DNA from: Amblyornis subalaris | Lineage: Eukaryota > Chordata > Aves > Passeriformes > Ptilonorhynchidae | Length of the DNA stretch: 64,000 nt | Direction of reading: 5' to 3' | Assembly: GCA_018881555.1 (NCBI GenBank) | Contig: JACAXG010000233.1 | Location: 152,787-216,786, forward strand | Position numbers and translations under genes: made by a program | Notes under the pieces: model-generated | Told to the model about the DNA's origin: nothing | Database searches by the model: none | Seen by the model: the letters and a program-made list of their open reading frames with translations, nothing else | Shown here: positions 54,070 through 64,000 of the stretch, piece after piece | Layout of the letters: each line of letters starts with the position of its first letter | Position numbering within the stretch: position 1 is the first letter of the stretch

Positions 54070-57000
54070 GGTAAGAACACGCTGTGAGAAAGACCAGGAT
54101 GTGGCTGGAGAAGGGGCCATATGGAGGAAGGACAGCAATTTTCTGGGACAAGCCTCCTTGTTCTGGCTCTGGAGAAAAGCACAACCCAGTTCAGTGCAGG
54201 AACGAGAAGGGGCCATGGACTGCAGGGGGATTAAGGCCACCCCAGACCCCAAAGCCTCCAACCCATTTCCAGAAAGGTCTGAAAGAACCAACTGTGCATG
54301 AGAACTGATTGGCACAGAAACTGAGAAACTTCTCTGCAGGGAGGGGAAAACTTAAAAGGTGCCCCACAAAGCCCAGGGGCCCAGGATCCTGGACATCCCA
54401 GCAGCTGGACTGGCACTGGAGCCAGGACTGGTGATGTCTTTTTCTCTTTCTTTTCTCTCTAATTTAACTCATCTCTTTCCTTCTCTCTTCCTTTCCATCT
54501 CACCCCTTTATCCAAACCCCACTGCCGTGTGCTTACACTGGGATATCAGGGACCAACACACCAATTCCCAGGCCACGTGTGTCATTAACTAATGCAACCT
54601 TGTGAGCTTTGGAGACCCTCTGACATTTATCGTTCCTTTCAACCCACAAAGCCTGGGTGCTCCCTTCTCCTTAGGGGCGCGACATCACACCCAGCATTTT
54701 GTGTCCACGTTCATCAGGAGGAGAAATGTTCCACCACCACACTTGTGGTGAAAAAGAAAGACCCAAGCAGGAGGTGAACAGAGGTCTCAAAGCCCAAAGA
54801 GCAGCTCCCAGGATCAGAGCAGAGCACTGTTGCTACACGAGGATCACCCGGACAGGCACGATGCTGCTCCCCACTCAGACCTGGCTGCTCCCAAGGGAGG
54901 CGGGAGGGGGACAGCAGCTCCACAGCAGAACTGGGAGGTTGCTGGTGGTTTGGGCTGGTTTGCTCTGCTTTCAAACCTGATGGTTGAAATGCAGGCTTAG
55001 AGCACAGCCTGTTCTATGCCTCGCTGAGAGCAATTAAAGTCCCCTGCAGAGCTTGGGCTCGAGACCCCCAGTGCCCAGCATTCAGCTAAACACCGCTCTG
55101 AAACACCTGCTCTGCTCTGCCCAGGGCTGCCGTCAGCATGGAGCAGTTTCACAGCCTTAATCCTTCCCCTCACTCTTGGCCCCAGTGGGCAGCAGGTGAC
55201 CGATTTGCAGAAGGAATCACGCCAAGGAAACCTGGCTAGGGGATGGGTTTGTAAGGCTCCAGTCTCAGAGGCTCACTGTTTTTCCCCCTTTCAATCCCCA
55301 TCGCTCAAAAAATTCTCACGTTTCCAAGGCATTTTGCAGCTCTTACAGCAGTTTGCCGGGATAAAGAAAAGCCGACACACATACTATGGCAGTAAAGATT
55401 ATTTTTGCCGTCTGAGTAGTAGCAGGCACGTGAGATCTACTCAGATAAAGGAGGTCAGAGTCGGAAATGAGCTTGGATTCCAGGCTGCGGGTCCAAATCA
55501 TCGGGAGATTTGGCGGCTCCACGGGGGACAGGCACTCTGCGTGCCCAGCAGGGAATGTCCTGCGTTGGCATCACCCCACACCCTCCCCAGTCCCCAGGAC
55601 TGTCTGACCTGCCCAGCCTCGTGGCCCTGGCGAAATTAGAGGGGTGAGACGAGCACAAGCGCCAGCCCAGGCTCCTCCACAGGGAGCACTGAGCTCTCCA
55701 GCCTTCGCCGTGGCGTTTCTGTCCCCAGCTGCTCAGGCACTGCACTAATCCTGCGGCCGCTCCCGGGACCTGCTGAAGCACAGAGCATTCTCGTGCGCCG
55801 AAGGGAGATGTTCCAAGCGCCACAACCAGAATCTCCTCCCAGATATGTCTCCTCTTCCACGCCGCGCTCCGCGTTCGAAGCAGCAGCAATTAGCTTTCCA
55901 GCCCAGAGATGTGTGATTTCTCTTCATCCTGAGACCCACCTTCGACAGAAGGGATCAGGGCACTCCTAATGACTCAAAGAGACAAAGGCTGTGAAAGCCT
56001 TTCCCGAGAGCAGGTTTGCCTTCGTGCTCTGCAAACACGCAGGACAAGGAGGCTCTCCAGGAGCTGTGATCAGACCCCGGCGCTGTGCCCTCACCACGCC
56101 CACCCTGCCCGGCAGAGCCCCCTGAGCACCCACAGCCCGCTGGGCCTGTACCCAGCCCGCAGCAGCAGGGATCCAGGAGGAGGGCAGGGACACACGGACG
56201 GCTCTGGCACCCCTCCTGCCTCACCTCCAGCGGTTCTCACTGCCTCCTCACCCTCAGCAGTTCTCCGTCCTTTCCGAACGAGCAGGACAAGGCCCTGCCT
56301 GACAACGAGAGCAGGTAAGGCTCGGGGTGGGAGACGAGTCAAACACGGGTATCTCCTGGCAAACGTAAAGCCCACCAAGGTGCCCTCTGAGATCTCCCTG
56401 CCCCTCATTCAAGCACAGAGGAGGTGACTCAGAGACGGCACCGCGGGCATCTCCACCCCTCCACAGCCACCACTCGCCGCTCGAGCTCTGTTTTCCCAAA
56501 AGAGTCTCAGCAAATTTCACATTCCCTTGGCTCTTTTTACCCAAGAGCCCAAAGCTGACAGTCGGGCGTAGGGCAGGCACAGGGAGGGCAAAAAGAGAAA
56601 CTTGAACGTTGGATTACAGTGTGGCTCCCTGGAGTTTAGCAAGCGGTGGCACGGGCGTGAAGGAGCGAGGAACACACCCCGGCTCCTGCGGCGGGGCACA
56701 GCTGGCCCAGTCCTGCAGCATCCCTTTCACCCTGGAGGTAACTCCAGGACCTACAAGAGCCCTCTCCATCCCACAGGCATTTCTGCTTCGCAAGCCTTTC
56801 TTTCCTGGCTCCCCCAGGCACAGCTCCCCAGCCTCGCATTCCCTGCTCCCAGCTTCCCTTAGCAAGAGGACTGGCCTTGCCTCCTTTCACAGCAGTTTGC
56901 TCCACCCTTGCTGCCTTACCAAAAGCACATCATTATTCCCAATTTATGGCGTTTCTGCACTTGTGGCCACGCTCAGCCTGGGAGATTATGTGGAAGGCCA

Positions 57001-57197
57001 CTAAGCCTGGCCTGCTCATTTCAGGCTCTGGGCAAAGGCCTGATACAACCTTGCATTAAAAAAATAAAAACAAACAAAAATCATGGAGAAAGCAGAACTC
57101 CCAGAGAGCAAAGGAACCGCAATTCTTTAAACAAATTATCTGAAATACTCTCCTGAGTACAGGTCAGACTCACTGCTTGTAAGAGAGGTGCAAACCA
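54070..57197. other. Non-coding unique sequence
   Basis: Nothing supported as a gene. The 55.28-55.46 kb segment is AT-richer and free of repeats. Confidence 0.5.
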
Positions 57198-57522
57198 GTG
57201 ACAGAATTCTAGAATGGCTGAGGGTGGAAGCGACCTTAAAGTCCATCCAGTCCCACCCCTTGCCATGGGCAGGGACACCTTCCACTATCCCAGGTTGCTC
57301 CAAGCCCCATCCAACCTGGCCTTGGACACTTCCAGGGATGGGGCAGCCACAACTTCTTTGGGAAACCTGTGCCAGGGCCTCCCCTCCCTCACAGACAAGA
57401 ATTCCTTCCCAATATCCCATCTAACCCTGCCCTCTGGCAGTGAGAAGCCATTCCCCCTTGTTCTGTCCCTCCATCCCTTGTCCCAAGTCCCTCTCCGGCT
57501 CTCCTGGAGCCCCTTCAGGCAT
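57198..57522 (-). mobile_element. CR1 retrotransposon 3' fragment
   Basis: The plus strand reads AGAATTCTAGAATGGCTGAG, then GGGCAGGGACACCTTCCACT, through CCCTGCCCTCTGGCAGTGAG to the CTCTCCTGGAGCCCCTTCAG segment shared with the copy at the left edge of the window. Confidence 0.96.
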
Positions 57523-60500
57523 AAGAAGCTCCAGCACACCCACGATGTGATGAAGCTCTGTGGCCCCAAGGGCACAGCTCAGGTCCCAGGATCAGAGCCC
57601 TGATTCTCACCCTCCGGCCTCTGGGGGCAGACTCTTCCTCACCCACTCATCCCAACACCATTCCTTGGATGCAGTGAGGGCATCATGACCTCTGCAACCC
57701 TGAAACAGAACCAGGAGCAAACCCACCTTACAGGACACCCGTGGGGAGCGAGGAGAAGAGCCCAGCACTGAGCCCAGTCCCAACATTTCAAGCTGCAATA
57801 CTGACAGAAACGCAAAAACAAGTTCTTTTTTTTCCTCTTGTTCCATTCTCCTTGATCTCATTTTAATTGGAACCGCTCCCAGCTGAATCAGATCCCGAGC
57901 AGCCCAGCACCTACCCGCTGTCCTTGAAGTCATTTTAAGCCGGGACCTATTTCCACATTCGCATTTCCAGCCCTGCCCCCCCATGGCAGGCAGAGGGTTT
58001 AATTTGCCTTTACCCAAAGGCACTTTGCAATCGTTCAAAACTTTCCGTGTGTCCCGGGACGAGAGGGGCAGTCAATGGAGCACAGAGCCCCGCGAGGGCC
58101 GGGCACAGCCGGGGCCGTGGGGGCAGGCACGGGGGATGTTCCACCCTGGCTGCAGACCCTGCCCTGCCTCCTCTCCTCCAGGAGCCTCCAGACGCGGAGC
58201 ACACGGCTTGGGGCTGGGAGCAGCCCCCCAGCTCCTTCCAGAGGGATCACAGACACCAGCGTGGGAGATGTAGGGAATGGGGAACGCTCCTTCCCAAAGC
58301 CTCACGCCTCCATAGCTGGGGTGCTGCATTCCCCCAGCCCCACTGCACCCACACCTGGGAACAAGCCTCGCTCAGGGTCTGGACACAGCCTGGAGAGTTC
58401 CCTTCAGGAAGGGATTTCAGCAGAAGGGCTCAGGAAGGCGTCAGTTGTAAGCAACCTTATGCCACAACGCGACATGTGATTGGCCCTTTTATCTTAGTTT
58501 ACACAGCTAATTGTCGCAGGTGTATCAGTTACCGTGAAATGAATCCCGTTGTAAAACCAGGTGCAGCCAAGAGTTAAACTGTGCAAACAATCCGAGCAGC
58601 CGGGGCAGATGGACACCAACAGGCATCGGCCCTGGGGACTGCTTGCTGTTCCCCGAATCCCGAGGGATCGGGCCGCCTGACGCTGAGACACGGCCAAACC
58701 ACTGCCCTGGGAGATGACAGGGGCTCGGCGTCTCCCACGGCTCGCCCGGGAGCCAAGCCAGGGCTCCGGGCAGCGGGAGGGGAGCGTTCACCATCAGCAG
58801 GTCACGGCAGGTGAGCGGCGCTGGGCGCCAGCACGCAGGGGCAGCACGCAGGTCCCCACCCGCGCTGGCCGATCCCGGCAGGGGACGGCTCTCCCCGCAT
58901 GGAGCACCGGGACCCGAGGCGGGCACACACCCAGACAGCTCCCTGCTCCTTCCCTGCCTCCCGGGAACGCCCCGAAGGATGAGGGAAGAGCCGGCACTGG
59001 GGCTGCGACAGCGGCGTGGGCTGGCCGGCTTCCTACGGAGATGAATGTTGTGTATAATATAGAAACTGAGCCGCCTGTTCCAAGCACAACCACGCCGGCT
59101 GCTTTTTAAAGACAGGCTCAGCTCGGGTGGAAAGCGCCGCAGGAACAAGCAGCGTTAATTCCCCCCACAGCCTCCAAGCCGGGCGAAGCTTTCAGGAGGG
59201 GGCTTTGGGAGCTTGTCCCGCTCCTGACCCAGCCCCAGGCACACGGAGCGACGGCAAGGTCACCCTGGCACCTTCCAGCCAGGCTGGAATCGGCTCCTGT
59301 AAATCCTCGCATGCAATCCTGCCTGGAAAGCCCTGGAAGCAGATCAGTGTCTAATCTGGCCGTGGCACCGGCCAGGGGAGCGCACGGCGGCCTCCCGGAG
59401 CCAGGCCTGGGCCGCGCCGCTCGGCACCGCGCCCGCCCGGCGAGCACACCTGCTGAGCTCTCCGGGTGCAGGGCTACTCGCGAGAGGAGCACGAGGACAT
59501 CGAGGCACAAAAGAAGAGTTCAGCGTGCCAGAATCATTCAGCCACGTGGAGTATGGGATTTCCTTCTGCAGCGGTGTCAAAGACACCCAAAGACCATAAG
59601 CGCCGAATTTCAGTCTTCTGTGCGTGCAAGAAGGACATCTTGCCACCGTTCATCACACCCACGCAGCCAGGGGGGCAGGTAAAAGGGCCACAATGCAAAC
59701 GGCCCACGAACGACCGACACCAAACCCAGGGGGCACCCCGGCCCTTCGGGATGAGCAGTCGCTGCCGGCGCCCGGAACGGGCCACGTCCCCACGTTAATG
59801 GCCCACGGAGGAGCAGCAGGCCTGCGTGGCAAGGATGAAGCCACAACGAACTGCCATGTCTAGTGCAAGTCTTCTTCTGTTACAGTCTCTTTCTCTGCCA
59901 CCCACGGAAAGGACGAGCCCAGAACAACGGCAGCAGCGTACGAACTTAAGAGGGCAAATTTTAAAAGGCCCAGAGCAGTCGCTGGGCTCACTGAGAGCAA
60001 GGGGACCCGCTTGAAGCTTCCACCAATGGCCCCAAAAGTTACAAACCCGGAAAAGCAGCAGGATTTAAATAATGAAAAAGCCATTCTGGCAAAAATGAGA
60101 CGCGTAAAATGCACGGAAACGTGATCCTTCTAGGCACAGAAAAGGAGAAAGAAATGGCACGGAAAAAGAAATGTCCAGTGTCGGTGACTGATGAGGACCT
60201 CTAAAGGAATCCATTAAATCCGTACAGCCAACAGAATTAATCGAAAAATAAGGCACTTTTAAAGCATGCTAGGAATAGAGGATTAGATAGCTGCCAGAAT
60301 CACTACTAGGCACCACCAGCAAACCTGGAAGCAAGTGCTGTGCTGAGGTGGGATAAAAGAGTTATCAAAGAGGACGAGAGAAACCCAGTCTATGGATTAA
60401 CCACGTGCACCCTGTTGTGCCAAAGCAGGGTTTTTCCCAACAACCTCCTCTGCAACCTGCCTGAAAACCCCTCAGCAATGCCTTAAAAGCCTTTAATCAC

Positions 60501-62429
60501 CCTTTAAAGCCCCTTAATGACAGAAAATTCAGTATTGCCAGACATCTGCCAAAATAAAGCATTTTAAGACCAACCGGTGAAACTCAGAAACTTTGTCTAT
60601 TCACAGTATTTAGGTAAAAGGCAGGAGCAGCAGGCAACCCGGGGTCAGCTCCAGCTAGAACAGCAGGACAGAAATTTCAGGTAAATACACGAGCTGGGGA
60701 CTAAAAGTACAATTCCGATCAGCCAGCTGAGTTTCCTGGAATTAGATCTATTTGGAAGACTTATTATCTATCTGAAGGCGTTACTGTTGCCTCGACGCGG
60801 TGTTTGCCCGCATTCCCGCAGAGCACGCAGCGCTGCGAGGGCGACTCTCTCCGCGGGTGGAACCAGCTCCGCGCACATCAGGTGCGTGCTGAGGCAGCCC
60901 CGGCGCGCCCGCCGGGGAGCCAGCCAGGGGCAACAGCACCCAAGCTCCGTCCTCGGGGGTTTTTGTGACTGCCCAGTCTCATCCGCGATCCCCTCCAGGA
61001 TTTTAGATTTTAGATCTGTGGCACACAAAAACGCAGTAACCGATGGGTGGCTGGCGGATGACACAGCTGCACCGACACCCAAATGGCCTCAGTGGGGACA
61101 CAGTCCCAACAGACCACGGGTTTGTGTTGCAGGGCAATACATGAGGGCAGGAAAGAGGTCTCTGCCAGAGCCAGGAATGGATTTGGGACGAGCGCTGGGC
61201 ATCTCTTGCGTAAAACATCAGAGCAAAGCCAAAGCAGGTGGTCCTTGAAGGCGCAAAGGGAAACACACCCATCAGGAGTCAAAAAGCGAGCTCGCACCCA
61301 TGGCTGCATCCAGCTGGGCACCTGAGCAACGCGGCCACCCCAGTGACACCCCGAGGGTGCCACAGACACCGCACCCGGAGGAGCAGGAGCCCCTCCGTGT
61401 GAGGCGACGGCACCGCCAGGCTCCCGAGGAGCGGCTGCAGAGGTGACCCGGCCGCTGCGGGCAAGGGGCTGGGAGTGACGAGTCACCTCTGCGACAAGGA
61501 CGCAACAACACACCCCCCCCCCCGCACGCCAAAACTAGATAAGTTCAACCTTGAAATGAGATAGCATCTCTCCAGAGTGAGAGCAATTAAATGTTGGCAC
61601 AAGGTACGGGAGGAAGGGGGCGGGGGGACTCACCATTGCTCAGAGCCATTAACACAAAATTAACAGGCTGTTTTTTTAACCCAGGCTTCTGTGTCTGCGA
61701 GGAGGATGAGCTGCAAATGCTTCCCTGCAGTTGCATTTCTGCAACACCTCCCACCTGGGGGGGTGGAAAGTTTCAGAAGCATTTTTTATGCTTCAGAAGA
61801 GGCCTGAGTGGTAGGAGAACAGCAGGGTCATGCTAAAAAAAGGAAAGATCAAGGCAAAAAGACTGAAAACCAAGGCTTGCGAGCGCTGGGTGAGATTCAT
61901 CTCACTTAAATTTAGACCTCTCAAACTCAGATATCCAAGTCAGAACCAGCATTTGCCTGGCCTGCGTATGAGGCTTTCCAAAGAGTGAAACAAACCGCAT
62001 TTGGAGGTGCGTGTCCCCCTATTTGGGCTCAGAGCAGACGCTTTTAGGTGCCCGAGCAAAGGCAAACAAACGTCACTCACTAAAACGGCTTCAACTGCAA
62101 GCGAGTTGGCTCATGCGACCCGCAAAATCGAGAGGTAATCTCAGCCCATAGTGCCAGTTCTGGAGATTTTGCCTCGCTGCCCAGCACCCAGGAGGCAGGA
62201 GCTGGGTGAGGAGCTGATCCAGCTCCCGGAGGCCGGTCTTCATGCCTCTGTTCTGAGTACAAAGAATAGACAAACAGAGACCCTCTGCACGGAGAACTCA
62301 ACATGGAGAGCTTGAAACGTTCCCAGATCAATGTCATTACTTCCAAACACGGGTTGTTAGACTGGGATTTCAGATTTTATCAGTCCTTACTAACAGGCTG
62401 GGCTCAGCTGGAGGAGGGAAAGGACTGCA
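57523..62429. other. Non-coding sequence upstream of MAPK4
   Basis: Contains CpG-rich patches (58.6-59.06, 59.35-59.48 and 60.78-60.96 kb), AT-rich unique segments (58.43-58.60 and 60.0-60.76 kb) and a C11 run at 61513-61523. No coding exon was recognised. Confidence 0.5.
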
Positions 62430-62505
62430 ATGAATCACAGTCATACGCTCGTTTAGGTTGGAAAACCCTGCACTGCCAAGATCAACACTAACCCATCTCC
62501 CTAAG
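62430..62505 (-). mobile_element. CR1 3' end, diverged
   Basis: GAATCACAGTCATACGCTCG, TTTAGGTTGGAAAACCC and ACCCATCTCCCTAAGTG resemble the reverse complement of a CR1 3' end with internal deletions. Confidence 0.75.
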
Positions 62506-63654
62506 TGAGCCTGACTCCTCTGCTTTGGCTCCACGGCCAGGGCAGAGGCTCACACAGATGGTTCTCCCAAGCACAAGGGAATCGACGGAACAAGGATTAT
62601 CATGGCCCTTTACCCTCTCCTCTTTTGTAGGGAGGGGGAATGCTGATGCTCACCTGCTGGGTGTGAGATTTATCCTCAAAATACAAAGTGCAACTCCAGC
62701 CCTTACCCCTGCAATATCGTTACAGTCCTGACCTCCCTTTCCCGGCAATCCTTCGCCCACACACCTCCACGGGACTTGCCACCTTCACCCTGGCACACAT
62801 CTGTCCAGCCAAAAGCCGGACGGTGCCCTGCAAGCCTGAGCTGCCGCCCTTGCTGGTGTCCGAGGGCGTGCAAGAGGCGTCACTGTCCCCAGGCCTCGTT
62901 CTGCAGGAGGCTGGGCTCCTGCTGCAGACCAGGTGAGGGAAAAGCACTCGGCGCTTCCTGGGAAGTTCCCAGCGCCAGATAGGATTAGTCGTGTCTAATT
63001 AACTGTGAGGAGCAAGCAACACAGAGCTGAAAGCAGAGACTGAGAGCCCCTCAGCAGCAGCCAAGCTTTGTGTGTCCACGGCCAAGCCAGCTCGGTGAGA
63101 AACAAGAGAAAGCCTCGACACTGCACATCACCTTCCCTGGCCACGACATGCCCCAAGCACAGACCGGACAGGCACGGGTACCGAACAGCTCCAACACCCA
63201 GACAAGGCTGAGCTCTGCGCGCACATCGGAGCCTGGGGACCCTCTCCCCTAACCAGCCCCATGCCTCGGGGCTGGAGGATGCCTCCGGGCAGCTGTGTGG
63301 GGACAGCTGATCAGAGCTGCTGCCACACCAGGGCCGGGTTTTCCTCCTCCTTTGCCGGTACTCACACCACACCAGCCCGGGGTGAACGTTCCCGAGGCGC
63401 CGTGCCTCCCTCCACGGCAGCCAAACACAGCTTCCCCACACGCCAGACGCGTCCGATGCCATTCACGCCCTGACCATCGCCACTGCCACCTCCACCCCAG
63501 CGCCTGGCTCAGGTGAGAGGAAAGAAATCCGACTGAGGGCAAGGGCAGCCTGCCTTGGAGCAGGGGAGAGGCAGAGAAGCGATTTTCTCTCTCTGGACAA
63601 CAGGGAAGGGGTCCGGGGACCTGCCAGGCACGCTGGCACCGGGCTTACCTGTGC
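62506..63654. other. Non-coding unique sequence
   Basis: No feature was recognised. Confidence 0.5.
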
Positions 63655-64000
63655 AAACACACGAGGGACACACCGAGCACATATAGACCCATAGGGCACA
63701 CAGAGACCCACAGGGGATGGACAGCCCAACACGGCACGTACAGATGAACACTGCCCATGGAGACCCACGGGGGCTTGTATGGACCCTCAGGGCAGGTACA
63801 GACCCATGGTGGACGTACAGGCACATACAGCGTGTGCGGACTGGCAGGGCACATGTGGACAGATAGGGCACACACGGACACACACCGCCCGCACAGAGCC
63901 GCGGGGCACGGACAGACACACGCGGCACGTCCAGAGCCGCGGGGCACGGACAGACACACAGCGCGCACAGAGCCCGGACAAACCCACAGGGCACACAAAG
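63655..64000. repeat. Degenerate tandem repeat running off the right edge, 36-38-bp unit
   Basis: The motif AGAGCCGCGGGGCACGGACA recurs at 63895 and 63933, and AGAGCCCGGACA at 63969. Weaker relatives with GACCCACAGGG and GGGCACAC extend left to about 63655. Minus-strand frames across it are artificially Cys-rich. Confidence 0.85.

Noticed and set aside
63509..63998. Cys-rich minus-strand ORFs resembling secreted or disulfide-rich proteins
   Set aside because: The cysteines come from a degenerate tandem repeat read in several frames.

Overview
The window is a stretch of vertebrate nuclear DNA, most likely from a bird. It carries about fifteen truncated CR1 retrotransposon fragments and no recognisable mammalian SINEs. 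The one clear gene has compact introns, and the DNA is GC-rich with several minisatellites. The species, and whether it is a songbird, cannot be decided from the sequence. Part of one intron is a 300-base run of N.

The certain gene is MAPK4 (ERK4, an atypical MAP kinase) on the minus strand. Five coding exons, joined by four GT-AG introns whose reading phases all match, give an uninterrupted 580-residue protein. It has the kinase motifs, the SEG activation loop, the SPR motif in place of APE, and the FRIEDE docking motif for MK5. Coding runs from the ATG at 40797-40799 to the stop at 21466-21468. The 3' UTR probably extends left to a polyadenylation signal near 18.72 kb. The introns contain a 41-bp minisatellite interrupted by the assembly gap and ending 90 bp upstream of exon 2, two interstitial telomere-repeat tracts, and several CpG-rich or AT-rich patches. 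No CR1 was seen between 18.6 and 39.9 kb.

Left of MAPK4 (1-18.7 kb) no gene is certain. A strong CpG island with CCAAT and GC boxes lies at 3.15-4.17 kb and is probably a promoter. Its likely target is a gene running left out of the window; ME2 is the guess from remembered human gene order. A G-rich minisatellite abuts it. This flank also holds a coding-like 97-codon ORF on the minus strand (7878-8171), a possible small plus-strand exon with good splice signals (near 11.52-11.58 kb), and a candidate enhancer with a 16-bp palindrome containing a MEF2 site (6169-6184).

Right of the first coding exon (41-64 kb) I see no coding exons. This is probably the 5' flank or long first intron of MAPK4. 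It holds CR1 fragments, a second dense CpG island at 45.48-45.97 kb that could be a promoter or alternative first exon, three minisatellites (31-bp, 23-bp and about 37-bp units), and AT-rich islands that resemble conserved non-coding elements. Most long ORFs here are artefacts of tandem repeats, CpG islands, CR1 or antisense reading. I found no evidence for a new multi-gene system. The most unusual features are the repeat array of acceptor-like motifs next to MAPK4 exon 2 and the paired telomeric tracts in the same gene.
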